From: CALKZN01 sp050633585
Lineage (GTDB): Bacteria; Pseudomonadota; Gammaproteobacteria; Arenicellales; Arenicellaceae
Assembly (NCBI GenBank): GCA_050633585.1
Contig: JBOEGT010000030.1
Coordinates: forward strand, 1 to 64,000
Reading direction: 5' to 3'
Length of the DNA: 64,000 nt
The notes under the pieces are model-generated. The model was not told the DNA's origin and ran no database searches. It saw only the letters and a program-made list of their open reading frames with translations. A program made the translations under genes and the position numbers. Below are positions 10,337 to 19,804 of this stretch, piece by piece (the first letter of the stretch is position 1; each line of letters begins with the position of its first letter).

Positions 10337-10578
10337 CCTTAACTCTCCGTGAATTAAGCCTATGAATAGTGACCTGTTAGGAACTTAAATGCAAATTTCT
10401 TGGAGTGGATGTCCAGTTTATTTAGTTTAAGTTTATTGTGCAGTTTAGTAGATACAATTTTGCTTGCGTAAATAATGGTAGATAATTGCATATCTTATGA
10501 TGGTTTATTCAAGGAGTATTCTACGGGTGGAGTACGAGTTAGATAGACATAGATAAGCGAACTGTTTAGAATCGCTGC

Positions 10579-10608
10579 TTTAGTGTTGGGCGTAACCGTT
10601 TATATAAT
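10579..10608 (+). promoter_or_regulatory. Candidate sigma70 promoter for the start of the glycan locus
   Basis: TTTAGT (10579-10584), an 18-nt spacer and TATAAT (10603-10608) lie about 45 bp upstream of the first sugar gene. The -10 is perfect; the -35 is weak. The 317-bp gap 10337-10653 otherwise shows no gene. Confidence 0.45.
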
Positions 10609-10653
10609 TTTTTGAAATCGCCTAAAAGTTTTTATCACAAAGAATCCTTCATT

Positions 10654-11937
10654 ATGACTCAACAAATTGGTGTGATTGGTCTTGGCTATGTAGGCCTTCA
10701 AGTTGCTGTGGCTCTCGGCGAAAAATATCCGACGATAGGTTTTGATCTAAACGCTCAAAAGTTGTCAGAATATCGCCAAGGCGTTGATGTGACAGGTGAA
10801 GTTAGTGCTGAGATGTTTGCTAATGCTTCTCAATTGAGTTTTGCAAATGAGATGACTGAGCTTAGTGATGTCGATGTTTTTATTGTGGCTGTCCCAACTC
10901 CAGTCGATGGGTCAAAACGTCCTGATTTATCACCATTAGTGAGCGCGAGTCGTGCAGTCGCTCGGGTCATGAAAAAAGGAGCGATTATTGTCTTCGAGTC
11001 GACGGTGTTCCCAGGCGCCACTGAAGAAGTGTGTGTCCCTGTGTTAGAAGAGTTTTCAGGTTTAACATGGAAAGATGATTTTCATGTCGGTTATTCGCCA
11101 GAAAGAATTAATCCCGGTGATAAAGCACATACATTACAAACGATAGTCAAAGTTGTGTCTGGTGATGATGCGGATACATTGTCGCTGTTAACCGAAATTT
11201 ATGGTTCTGTGGTTGATGCTGGCATTCACCAAGCATCTAGTATTAAAGTGGCTGAAGCGGCGAAGGTCATTGAAAACACGCAACGCGATTTGAATATCGC
11301 TTTCGTGAATGAATTGTCCTTAGTGTTTGATCGTCTAGGTATTGATACCAATGAAGTGTTAGATGCGGCATGCACGAAATGGAACTTTTTGAATTTTCGC
11401 CCCGGTTTAGTCGGTGGGCATTGTATTGGTGTCGACCCTTATTATTTAACAGCAAAAGCGCAAGAGGTCGGATATTCCCCAGAAGTCATTCTAGCTGGGC
11501 GCCGCATTAACGACAGTATGGGTAGCCATATTGCTAATGCCACTGTCAAAAAACTCTTGTCTTCAAATGTTGACGCAAGTTGTAAAGATATTATTGTTTG
11601 TGGCCTGACGTTTAAAGAGAACTGTCCTGACCTGCGCAATTCATTGGTGATTAATATTATTGAAGAACTCGCTGCTTTTGGTTACCAAGTGCATGTGCAT
11701 GACCCTATTCCCAGCGTTGAAGAAGCGTCGCACGAATATGGTGTTAGCATAAAAGATTGGGAGGATTTACCAAAATCGGCGGCTGTTGTTTGCGCGGTCC
11801 CACATGAAGTTTTTGTCTCAATGTCTGAAGCAGATTACGCTAAAAAAATTATCGATGGCGGTTTGTTTGTCGATGTCAAATCAATTAAAAATCAAGAGGC
11901 CGTTGAATCTCTTGGTTTGCAATATTGGGCCTTGTAG
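10654..11937 (+). CDS. TviB/WbpO-type nucleotide-sugar 6-dehydrogenase
   Basis: Oxidises C6 of a UDP-hexose or UDP-HexNAc to the uronic acid with two NAD+. The Rossmann motif GVIGLGYVGL is at residues 6-15 and the catalytic Cys sits in GGHCIGVDPYYL (Cys257). The tail AGRRINDSMG is typical of the TviB/WbpO/WbpA branch, so UDP-GalNAc or UDP-GlcNAc is a more likely substrate than UDP-Glc; this is inferred. An in-frame TTG at 10612 is possible, but the ATG at 10654 begins the conserved family N-terminus. First gene of the glycan locus, followed 65 bp later by an epimerase. It would supply a uronic-acid donor. Confidence 0.88.
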   Translation: MTQQIGVIGLGYVGLQVAVALGEKYPTIGFDLNAQKLSEYRQGVDVTGEVSAEMFANASQLSFANEMTELSDVDVFIVAVPTPVDGSKRPDLSPLVSASRAVARVMKKGAIIVFESTVFPGATEEVCVPVLEEFSGLTWKDDFHVGYSPERINPGDKAHTLQTIVKVVSGDDADTLSLLTEIYGSVVDAGIHQASSIKVAEAAKVIENTQRDLNIAFVNELSLVFDRLGIDTNEVLDAACTKWNFLNFRPGLVGGHCIGVDPYYLTAKAQEVGYSPEVILAGRRINDSMGSHIANATVKKLLSSNVDASCKDIIVCGLTFKENCPDLRNSLVINIIEELAAFGYQVHVHDPIPSVEEASHEYGVSIKDWEDLPKSAAVVCAVPHEVFVSMSEADYAKKIIDGGLFVDVKSIKNQEAVESLGLQYWAL

Positions 11938-12002
11938 GCTACTTCGTTCGCGGTGTAGTGCATTATCCATATTTCTTTCTCATTCTTTTCAGAGTATAAA
12001 AC

Positions 12003-13013
12003 ATGAAAATTTTAGTTACTGGCGCAGCAGGTTTTATTGGTTCTACCTTAAGTCATCGTTTTTTAGATCGTGGCGACACGGTTGTTGGTATCGATGATAT
12101 GAATGACTATTATGACGTTACGTTAAAGCAGGCGCGTTTAGATCGCTTGCAAGTCAAAGATAATTTTTCATTAGTTCAGGAAGATATTGCTAACCGTGAG
12201 GCGGTTGCTCAATTGTTCAAAGATCACCAGTTTGATGCCGTAATAAATCTCGCCGCTCAAGCAGGAGTACGTTACTCTATTGAAAACCCTCATGCTTATA
12301 TTGATGCGAACATTGTAGGCTTTTGCAATATCTTAGAGGGCTGTCGTCATAGCAAAGTTGGGCACTTGGTTTATGCTTCTTCAAGCTCAGTATACGGCGC
12401 TAATGAAAAGATGCCATTTTCAGAGTCTGATAATGTAGATCATCCTATTTCTTTATATGCGGCGAGTAAAAAGGCGAATGAATTAATGGCGCATACGTAC
12501 TCAAATCTTTATGGTTTGCCAACAACAGGGTTGAGGTTTTTTACTGTCTATGGGCCTTGGGGTCGTCCAGACATGGCGCTGTTTAAGTTTGCGAAAGGCA
12601 TTCTTGCTGGAGAGCAAATTGATGTTTATAACAATGGTAATATGATTCGCGATTTCACCTATATTGACGATATTGTTGAAGGTGTTGTTCGAGTCACTGA
12701 CCGCCCTCCAGTAGGTGATGATGCTTGGTCTGGTGAAAAGCCTAACCCTGCGACAAGTAAGTGGCCATATCGAGTATTTAACATCGGTAATAGTTCTCCT
12801 CAAAACTTGATGCGTTATATTGAAGTGCTAGAAGAAAACCTTGGTGTGAAAGCTAACTATAATTTTATGCCTATGCAACCGGGCGATGTTCCAGCAACTC
12901 AAGCGGATACAACAAATTTGCAAGATGCGACTGGCTATAAGCCCGAAACGACCATTGATTATGGTATTGGCAAGTTCGTTGAATGGTATAAAGACTTTTA
13001 TCAAATTAAATAG
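12003..13013 (+). CDS. NAD-dependent epimerase, UDP-glucuronate 4-epimerase (LspL/CapI)-like
   Basis: A 336-aa extended short-chain dehydrogenase. GAAGFIG at residues 7-13 binds NAD, SSSSVYG carries the catalytic Ser, and Tyr152-x3-Lys156 (YAASK) is the catalytic pair. DDMNDYYDV near residue 34 is characteristic of UDP-GlcA 4-epimerases such as CapI/LspL, and the length fits. It probably converts a UDP-hexuronate at C4, giving UDP-GalA-type donors from the product of the preceding dehydrogenase. The ABC flippase gene starts 17 bp after its stop, so they are likely co-transcribed. Confidence 0.85.
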   Translation: MKILVTGAAGFIGSTLSHRFLDRGDTVVGIDDMNDYYDVTLKQARLDRLQVKDNFSLVQEDIANREAVAQLFKDHQFDAVINLAAQAGVRYSIENPHAYIDANIVGFCNILEGCRHSKVGHLVYASSSSVYGANEKMPFSESDNVDHPISLYAASKKANELMAHTYSNLYGLPTTGLRFFTVYGPWGRPDMALFKFAKGILAGEQIDVYNNGNMIRDFTYIDDIVEGVVRVTDRPPVGDDAWSGEKPNPATSKWPYRVFNIGNSSPQNLMRYIEVLEENLGVKANYNFMPMQPGDVPATQADTTNLQDATGYKPETTIDYGIGKFVEWYKDFYQIK

Positions 13014-13030
13014 TCGTTAGACGTTTAATA

Positions 13031-14890
13031 ATGAAATCAATAAAACTACGAGTTGCCGAGTTATTTATCGGAAAAGTTGATGATTCAACCAAGCGTGGTT
13101 TTTGGCTGGTTTCTGAACTTGTTCAAAAACATAAACTTTTTCTACTACTATTGTTAGTTGTAGGCGTTTTTGTTGGGTTGGTCGAGGGTGCATCAATTGG
13201 CTTGCTTGCCTTTAGTGTGGTGGTTATAACGGGTGAAACCACAACGTGTTTAGATTCTATTGCAACATTTTCTCAGTACTTCCCAGTTGATCTGTGCGAC
13301 AACTACAATAAATACGATATGTTCGTGGCAGTGGTTGTATCGTCAATTTTTATACAAATCATCAAGTCCATCATAGTTTATACCTCTAGTTATCTTGGAG
13401 TAGTTCTTAACACGAGAATTGCTTATGAGATGCAAACAAGGGTTTTTGACCATATGATGAAACTTAGCTATCAGGATGTGAATCATTATTCAGTAGGTGA
13501 AAGGCAGCATATTTTTGGGAGTGCGCATGTGTTTTCAAAGTTGGCATTAGCTGTAAATGAATTAATTACTATCTTTTTTGTTTTAGGCGCTTATTTTGTG
13601 ATTTTGATGGCAATGAGCTGGAAGCTAACGATCGTGTCATTTGTGTTATTGGTTTGTCTAGTGCTATTTGTATTGCCATTTCTAGGGAGGATTCGAAGTA
13701 TAGGTAAGGAACAGCGTGATACGGGAGTGCTGATTGGTAGGCGTGTGATCGACTACTTTTTTGCAGTTAGGCTAATAAAGATATATGAGAAAAGTGAAGA
13801 AGTAATCGATATTGTTAAGCATATCATTGCCAGAAGAGTTGGTTTGGCTCGGAGTATGTCATTGTTCCAAAATGCCGTTCCAAATATTCAAGAAACTATT
13901 CTCGTTGTTTCTGTCTCGTTGGTTTTATTGGGTGGATTTTACTTTGCTGGAGATGAGGCCGAACAAGTATTGCCTCAAATTTTGGCCTATATATTAGTAT
14001 TATATCGTTGTAATTCACGTGTTGTTTCATTGAATAGTATTCGTACTTCTTTTAATGTTGCTATAGCACCGCTAGAACATATTTCTGACTTTTTAAATTT
14101 TGGTAATGCCAGTGTTAAAAAGGAAAATAAAGACCTACAGGAAGTTGATAGCCATTGGAAAGAGTTATTCGTCGAGGGACTGTCATTTAAATATAATTCA
14201 GAAGATAAGAAAGTATTGGATAATGTCAATTTATCCGTTAAAAGAGGACAAAAAATAGCGTTTGTAGGCCAATCAGGCTCAGGAAAGTCAACATTGGTTG
14301 ATTTAATTATTGGGTTATTAAAACCAACTCAAGGTCAGTTGAAATTTGATGAAGTTAACTTGAGTTTTGCTCAACAACGTTCATGGATTTCACAATTTTC
14401 TATGGTATCTCAAAATGATTTAATTCTTGATGGGACCGTGATGGAGAATTTATTATTTGCAGATACAAGTGCATCTAGGGAGCAAATTATCGCTGCGTGT
14501 AAAATAGCAGATGCACATGATTTTATTGAAACGCTTGAAAATGGTTATGATTCAGTTTTGGGTGAGAGGGGATACAAGGTTTCTGGTGGGCAAATTCAGC
14601 GTATCGCATTTGCAAGAGCATTGTTAAAAGATTCTCCCGTGTTAATTCTTGATGAAGCGACTAGTGCTTTGGATAATATTGTCGAGAGAAAAATCATTAA
14701 CCAACTCATAAACAATGATAATGATAAAACAATTATTATGATTGCTCATCGCTTGTCAACAGTCATGGATGCAGATGTTATTTATGTATTTGATCAGGGC
14801 TCGGTCGTTGATTCAGGGACTCATAAGGAGCTGCTAACAAGGGCTGGGCTTTACCAGTCTTTGTGGAAATCGACAGAAGAAACTAAATAA
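13031..14890 (+). CDS. ABC transporter, fused membrane and ATPase domains (PglK/MsbA-type flippase)
   Basis: A 619-aa half-transporter. About six membrane segments occupy residues 30-340, followed by an ATPase with Walker A GQSGSGKST (about 413), signature SGGQIQR (about 518), Walker B VLILDEATSALD (about 536) and the switch His in IAHRLST. Its layout matches lipid-linked oligosaccharide flippases such as PglK, and also MsbA-type lipid exporters. Inside a glycan locus with no recognised Wzx, it is the best candidate for moving the undecaprenyl-linked glycan across the inner membrane. The substrate assignment is inferred from context. Confidence 0.85.
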   Translation: MKSIKLRVAELFIGKVDDSTKRGFWLVSELVQKHKLFLLLLLVVGVFVGLVEGASIGLLAFSVVVITGETTTCLDSIATFSQYFPVDLCDNYNKYDMFVAVVVSSIFIQIIKSIIVYTSSYLGVVLNTRIAYEMQTRVFDHMMKLSYQDVNHYSVGERQHIFGSAHVFSKLALAVNELITIFFVLGAYFVILMAMSWKLTIVSFVLLVCLVLFVLPFLGRIRSIGKEQRDTGVLIGRRVIDYFFAVRLIKIYEKSEEVIDIVKHIIARRVGLARSMSLFQNAVPNIQETILVVSVSLVLLGGFYFAGDEAEQVLPQILAYILVLYRCNSRVVSLNSIRTSFNVAIAPLEHISDFLNFGNASVKKENKDLQEVDSHWKELFVEGLSFKYNSEDKKVLDNVNLSVKRGQKIAFVGQSGSGKSTLVDLIIGLLKPTQGQLKFDEVNLSFAQQRSWISQFSMVSQNDLILDGTVMENLLFADTSASREQIIAACKIADAHDFIETLENGYDSVLGERGYKVSGGQIQRIAFARALLKDSPVLILDEATSALDNIVERKIINQLINNDNDKTIIMIAHRLSTVMDADVIYVFDQGSVVDSGTHKELLTRAGLYQSLWKSTEETK

Positions 14891-14910
14891 GCGCATCGGT
14901 AGATGATTGA

Positions 14911-16935
14911 ATGTCAAAACCACTAAGTTATCGTCCTGAGCTAGATGGCTTGCGAGCTATCGCTGTTGTTTTGGTGCTACTTTACCATGCTGAGATTTCA
15001 GTGTTCGGCAGTGATTTGTTTTACGCTGGTTTCATTGGTGTTGATATTTTTTTTGTGATCAGTGGCTATATTATTTCAAGAATTATTTTAGCAGAGCTTG
15101 ATGCTGGCGATTTTTCTTTTAAGAGTTTCTACATGCGCCGTATTCGGAGGATACTGCCTGTACTTTTCACTGTCATGGCTGTTACTTTTCCGTTTGCGTG
15201 GATGTTTTTGTTGCCACGAGAATTTATTGAGTATTCAAAGAGTATCCTTTCTTCAATTTATTTCGGTTCTAATTTTTTCTTTTACTCTGCAACAACAGAA
15301 TATGGAGCTGACTCGAGTTTATTGAAACCATTCCTGCATACGTGGTCGCTTAGTATTGAAGAGCAATTCTATATTTTGTTTCCATTATTGCTTTTTATTG
15401 CCCATAAGTTCCCAAGATGGTTGGTGAAAAGTGTTGTTATTTGTGGTGTTTTATTAAGCTTGAAAGCTGCAAATTCTGTATCAGTATTTGACCCAAATAT
15501 GAGCTTTTATCTTTTACATACTCGGGCATGGGAAATTTTGGTAGGAGTTTTAGTGGCTTTAACTTCCTTTAATGTGAAGTTGCCGTGGTATGTTGGCAAA
15601 GTTTTATCGGTTGTTGGTTTAGGCTTAATTATTGCGGCATTAATTTTATTTGGCGATAAAACAATTCACCCAGGGTATTACACATTATTGCCAGTTGTAG
15701 GTGTTGCTTTGTTAATAGCTTTTTCAAGCCCTGATGAGTGGGTTGGTAAGGCGATGAGTTGCCAACCGTTAAGATATATTGGATTAATTTCATATTCTTT
15801 ATATTTATGGCATTTCCCTATTTTTGCTTTTGCTAGGACATTAAATGCTGGGCTAGGATTGGGAGAGAAAATAGTATGCTTGGTGCTTTCTTTTATTTTA
15901 GCCATTATTTCGTATAACTTTATTGAGAAGCCTTTTCGAAATAAGCAAAAACTGAATAATAAAAGGTTTACTTTCGCATTGTTGGGTCTGCTTGCAGTTC
16001 CAGTAGTTGCAAACATGCTTGTCATTCATCATTCTGGTTATAGTAGTAGGTTGCCAGCGTTCTTTATCGATGAAAAATCAAGTCAACAAACATGGAATTT
16101 ATTGCGAGATGAAAATGGTCAAGCTTGCCATAATAAAGAGACAAATTTTTGTTATATAAATGACAATGATGAAGCTACAGTGGTTATTGTGGGTGATAGC
16201 CATATGTCTACATTACAGTTTGACTTATTTCAACGTCTCAAAAGTAAGTTTAATTTATTGGCAATGACAAACGATGCATGTTGGTTTGCTAGAGGTTATG
16301 GTTTAGCGAGTTTTTCAGGTGAAATAGCATCATCTGGTTGCAGCTTAAGCCTTCAAGAAGAAAGATTTGAGCAGCTAAAGAATATTGAGAAAGCAGTTGT
16401 TATTATTGGAGGAAGGTTGCCATTATATTTATCAAATCAGTATTATGATAATCAAGAAGGCGGTATTGAAGCAGGAGATTGGAACCGACAATTTATACAT
16501 TTTTCTGGCCAGAAACACTTATCACATGGAATTAAAGATACAGTAGATGATATTTTATCCTTAGGGCATGAAGTGATTTTGGTCTATCCATTTGTTGAAG
16601 CGGGCTGGCATGTGCCAAAGAAGCTATTTGCAAATATGAATAAAGGTTTTTCTAGTCCTAAAGAAACTTCTTTGCTTGAAGTTGCGAGTACAAGTTTTGC
16701 TAGTTATCAACAAAGAGTGGATGAAAGTAATCGTATTTTAGATGCTATTATTCACTCTAAAGTGCACCGTGTGTATCCTCATTCAGTTTTTTGCAATAAA
16801 GATGTTCCTGGAAGGTGTATTACACATAATGGCGATTATCTTTTGTATACTGATGATGATCATTTAAGTCAGAGGGGCGCTCAGTTGGTGAATGATTTAA
16901 TCGTGCGTAAGATTGGAGAGTTAAAAATACGTTGA
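14911..16935 (+). CDS. OafA/YrhL-type acyltransferase with C-terminal SGNH domain
   Basis: A 674-aa inner-membrane sugar O-acyltransferase. The N-terminus YRPELDGLRAIAVVLVLLYH is the acyltransferase-3 signature, with the catalytic His in LLYH, followed by about ten membrane helices to about residue 370. A periplasmic SGNH domain follows, with GDSHMS near residue 429 and DDDHLS near 650. The fusion is the common OafA-like form that acetylates O-antigen or capsule sugars from acetyl-CoA, with the SGNH domain finishing the transfer outside. It starts 20 bp after the flippase gene and is probably in the same operon. It ends tail-to-tail 10 bp from the minus-strand methyltransferase gene. Confidence 0.9.
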   Translation: MSKPLSYRPELDGLRAIAVVLVLLYHAEISVFGSDLFYAGFIGVDIFFVISGYIISRIILAELDAGDFSFKSFYMRRIRRILPVLFTVMAVTFPFAWMFLLPREFIEYSKSILSSIYFGSNFFFYSATTEYGADSSLLKPFLHTWSLSIEEQFYILFPLLLFIAHKFPRWLVKSVVICGVLLSLKAANSVSVFDPNMSFYLLHTRAWEILVGVLVALTSFNVKLPWYVGKVLSVVGLGLIIAALILFGDKTIHPGYYTLLPVVGVALLIAFSSPDEWVGKAMSCQPLRYIGLISYSLYLWHFPIFAFARTLNAGLGLGEKIVCLVLSFILAIISYNFIEKPFRNKQKLNNKRFTFALLGLLAVPVVANMLVIHHSGYSSRLPAFFIDEKSSQQTWNLLRDENGQACHNKETNFCYINDNDEATVVIVGDSHMSTLQFDLFQRLKSKFNLLAMTNDACWFARGYGLASFSGEIASSGCSLSLQEERFEQLKNIEKAVVIIGGRLPLYLSNQYYDNQEGGIEAGDWNRQFIHFSGQKHLSHGIKDTVDDILSLGHEVILVYPFVEAGWHVPKKLFANMNKGFSSPKETSLLEVASTSFASYQQRVDESNRILDAIIHSKVHRVYPHSVFCNKDVPGRCITHNGDYLLYTDDDHLSQRGAQLVNDLIVRKIGELKIR

Positions 16936-16945
16936 GCTATGACGG

Positions 16946-17761
16946 CTAAAAGTTAGAAAAATAATAGTCATTGCCAATGGTATGAAAGAGTTTGTAACCC
17001 TTTTTTGTCATTTCAGCTTCTAGTGAATCTTTTGTATCCTTAAAAGCTTCGATTTGCAGAATGCAGGAGTTATTTGCAAGGCAGTGTCTCATGCCTACTA
17101 TTGCTTCAATTTCATTGCCTTCAATATCAATTTTAAAAGCAATTTTTTGGTTCTTAGCAGTGATGACATCGTCTAACTTTTTTACAGAGACAGAGACTTC
17201 GCCTTGATCGCTGAGTTTTGATGTGCCACGGTTTTGCAGTCTGTCTGATTCAACGTCAGTAGCGGAAAAATTAGCTTCACCCGTGAAAGATGATATTGCG
17301 CACGGGTGAATAATTATCTTGTCATGAAGTTGATTTAGGAAAATATTTGCATTTAGCTGGGTGCGATTTTTATCATCTGGTTCAAAGGCGTGAACGGTAG
17401 TAACTTGATCTAATGATGCTGTTTTAATGCTATACATGCCCCAGTTAGCGCCAATATCGCAAAACATCGTGCACCCTTTTTGTTGGATTTGATCTATAAA
17501 AAAGGATTGTTGTTCAGCTTCATACTCCCCTCTGGCGACGATTCTTAAGTCAATGAGGTTATTCATATCAAGTAGATATGTTGAGCCATTTTTCTTTTTA
17601 ATCAAGTGAGTGCGTCCAGTTGAAATATAAAAGGCTCTAACCGTATTGTCCCACCGTAATAGTAACCGTTGTTTGGCAGTGCTGGACAATAGTGTTTTGT
17701 TGATAAAGTGCCATAGCGACTTAATCATGAAAAAATTGGAATGATAAAAACTACGCAGCAT
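16946..17761 (-). CDS. FkbM-family methyltransferase
   Basis: A 271-aa SAM-dependent methyltransferase of the FkbM class, usually O-methylating sugars or polyketides. The SAM-binding loop FCDIGANWGMYS is near residue 98. VHAFEPDDKNRTQLNAN marks the acidic ribose-binding strand, and FKIDIEGNE is the family's late conserved strand. It is on the minus strand and converges on the acyltransferase gene, so it has its own promoter, probably in the AT-rich 17762-17900 interval. The acceptor is unknown; a sugar hydroxyl of the locus product is likely. An alternative start (MIKSLW) lies 11 codons downstream. Confidence 0.82.
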   Translation of the reverse strand: MLRSFYHSNFFMIKSLWHFINKTLLSSTAKQRLLLRWDNTVRAFYISTGRTHLIKKKNGSTYLLDMNNLIDLRIVARGEYEAEQQSFFIDQIQQKGCTMFCDIGANWGMYSIKTASLDQVTTVHAFEPDDKNRTQLNANIFLNQLHDKIIIHPCAISSFTGEANFSATDVESDRLQNRGTSKLSDQGEVSVSVKKLDDVITAKNQKIAFKIDIEGNEIEAIVGMRHCLANNSCILQIEAFKDTKDSLEAEMTKKGYKLFHTIGNDYYFSNF

Positions 17762-17900
17762 TTTTTCTGGAGTGTTAATTAATAACGTGGACGTTTTGAT
17801 AGTGCATGAATTCTATCAGGGTCTAATGATATCGTGTTAATTAAGTCTAATTGATTTGCTATATTACGAGCTTTCAAAGTGCGTAGTCAAAATAACACAT

Positions 17901-18788
17901 ATGATTTTTTTTCCTAATAAATATGCTTATAACAAAGATGATTTGCCATTTGATGGAGGGCTGAAGCAGTTTTCTAATGTGGTTATCGCTGGTGAACGTT
18001 CCATTATTTTTAATAGGCATAAAGGAGAGTTTTTCTTTACCAAAGGTGCTAAATATCAAGTTGAATCGACTATGCCTAAATGTGTGCATCATGGAAAAAC
18101 GCTAAAGGAGAGAGTGTTGTGTTTTCCTGGGTTTAACCATGCCAACTGGTATCATGTGGTTGCTGATATGGGGTTTCAAATGTTTCTTGCCAAACAACGA
18201 AATTTGGTTGGTGCAGTGATATTGCCTGAATGTATGAAGTTGTTTGGTCCAGCTTTCTTGCAGTTTTTTAAACTATTTGAATTTAAATTATATTTTGTTC
18301 AACACCCTCGAAAAGCGCAAAAAATTTCAGAAGTTGTATGCTTTGATCGGTTTACAGGTCGTTTATCTGACGCGATAGAAGGGGGTGTGCTTGATGAAGA
18401 AATTTCTCAGTATTTTTCGTTTTTAGAAGATTGTTTTGAGAGATCTTCGTATGCAAAAAAGGCTTCAAAATATGGAGAAAAAATATTTTCTACTCGACGA
18501 GGGAAGGATTCACGTGTTTATGAAAATGTGAGTGAGGTTGAAAGTGAGTATCAAAGTAATGGTTATCAGGTCGTTCACTTTGGCGGCATGAATGTTTTTG
18601 AACAAATGGCAGTTATGAAAAATGCGACGCATATTGCTGGGTTTCATGGAGCGAATTTAACCAATCTAATTTTTGCGCATCAGTGCACACATATTGAAGA
18701 ACTCATTACTCGTGAACTGTCTGGCGATTTTAAAACCATTGCCATTCATAGAAATATTCAACATAGTCGGCGTAAATTGAGTGGCTAG
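17901..18788 (+). CDS. GT61-family (DUF563) glycosyltransferase
   Basis: About 295 aa from the ATG at 17901; a TTG at 17856 would add a 15-residue extension that looks like non-coding AT-rich sequence. GFNHANWYHVVADM near residue 90 and the C-terminal VVHFGGMNVFEQ followed by GFHGANLTNLIF are the conserved blocks of GT61 transferases (AER61/DUF563). Members add xylose, GlcNAc or related sugars and have an inverting catalytic fold. It diverges from the FkbM gene at 16946-17761. The donor cannot be read from sequence. The 239 bp after it hold no recognisable gene. Confidence 0.78.
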   Translation: MIFFPNKYAYNKDDLPFDGGLKQFSNVVIAGERSIIFNRHKGEFFFTKGAKYQVESTMPKCVHHGKTLKERVLCFPGFNHANWYHVVADMGFQMFLAKQRNLVGAVILPECMKLFGPAFLQFFKLFEFKLYFVQHPRKAQKISEVVCFDRFTGRLSDAIEGGVLDEEISQYFSFLEDCFERSSYAKKASKYGEKIFSTRRGKDSRVYENVSEVESEYQSNGYQVVHFGGMNVFEQMAVMKNATHIAGFHGANLTNLIFAHQCTHIEELITRELSGDFKTIAIHRNIQHSRRKLSG

Positions 18789-19026
18789 GAATTGAGAGTG
18801 ATCTGTTGAACTGGTGAGGCTTCAGGATGAAACGTGGCTAGTACATTGACTGGGTATTGCATTAGTAAGCTAGTTATTATCACGTTATCCGAAAACGATC
18901 GTTTTAATGGTGAGGCGTTTTTTCAACATTAGTGATTGGGACAATATCTATTAGGTTTGTTCAGGTGCTGCTATATCACTATGTTTTACGTTATGATGCT
19001 TGTGTATTCCTCAACAACACTATTCA

Positions 19027-19695
19027 ATGAAAATGAATAAATTTAGTCTTGTTATCACCAATTATAATCGTGCTGAATTCTTAGATCGTGCGATTCGTTC
19101 ATGCACTAATCAGCTTCTATTTCGAACGCCGTATGAAATTATTGTGGTTGATGACGCGTCTACGGATGATTCAAAAGGTATTCTTGATGAATTTCAGAAC
19201 GACGTTCGTGTATTTTATAACGATGTGAATCAAGGGGTTGCATATGCCTCGAATGTGGCAATTGAGAATGCGACGGGTGAATATTGGATGAGAGTAGATG
19301 CGGATGATTTTTTGAATCAATACGCATGTTCTTATATGGGTGCTATCTTGGATGAGAATCCTGAAATTGATTTTGTGTATTGTGATCATTATCGTGTAGA
19401 TGTGCGAGGCGTGAAAGTATCGAAGGTACGCTTAGATACAGACGAGCAGTTGTTTGAGCACGGTGCTGGCGTAATGTTTAGAACACAGTGCTTAAAAGAT
19501 ATTGGCGCTTATGACGAATCATTGCGTAATTGCGAAGACTACGATTTGTTGGTTCGCCTAAAAAAAGCTGGAGCAAGGGGGTATTATCTGCCTGTGCCTT
19601 TGTACCGGTACTATATTCATGGAGAGAATATGACTTTAACTAAAGAGCGGCAAGAAATGAGGGATGCAGTAAAGAGGCGTCATAACTTAGTCTAA
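19027..19695 (+). CDS. GT2-family (GT-A) glycosyltransferase
   Basis: About 222 aa. ITNYNRAEFLDRAIRS, EIIVVDDASTDDS and the DxD-type MRVDADDF near residue 90 are the nucleotide-sugar and metal-binding elements of GT2 family enzymes; ENCEDYD-like residues (RNCEDYDLLVRL) follow. The protein is short, essentially just the GT-A core with no membrane tail. It therefore looks like a cytoplasmic transferase working on lipid-linked or protein-linked intermediates. The ATG at 19027 is preferred over an upstream TTG, and 19033 is an alternative. It lies alone between two gaps, just upstream of the first NulO synthase module. Confidence 0.85.
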   Translation: MKMNKFSLVITNYNRAEFLDRAIRSCTNQLLFRTPYEIIVVDDASTDDSKGILDEFQNDVRVFYNDVNQGVAYASNVAIENATGEYWMRVDADDFLNQYACSYMGAILDENPEIDFVYCDHYRVDVRGVKVSKVRLDTDEQLFEHGAGVMFRTQCLKDIGAYDESLRNCEDYDLLVRLKKAGARGYYLPVPLYRYYIHGENMTLTKERQEMRDAVKRRHNLV

Positions 19696-19750
19696 GCTGT
19701 TTTTATCGGTCTTTGGCATGTGTTCAGTTGTTACTGTTTAAGGGTTTTTA

Positions 19751-19759
19751 TGCCATAAT
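19751..19759 (+). promoter_or_regulatory. Possible extended -10 element before the first neuB-like gene
   Basis: TGCCATAAT matches an extended -10 (TGn followed by CATAAT), 46 bp before the ATG. No good -35 at normal spacing is seen; TTGTTA at 19728 is 20 nt away. Weak evidence. Confidence 0.25.
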
Positions 19760-19804
19760 CTTGGCCATAATTTTTAGAGCCAAACTGGAATAGATTACGT
19801 TGTT

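Noticed and set aside
10510..10560. ops/JUMPstart-like element before the glycan locus
   Set aside because: ACGGGTGGAGTACG only loosely resembles the GGCGGTAG core, and no downstream structure supports it.
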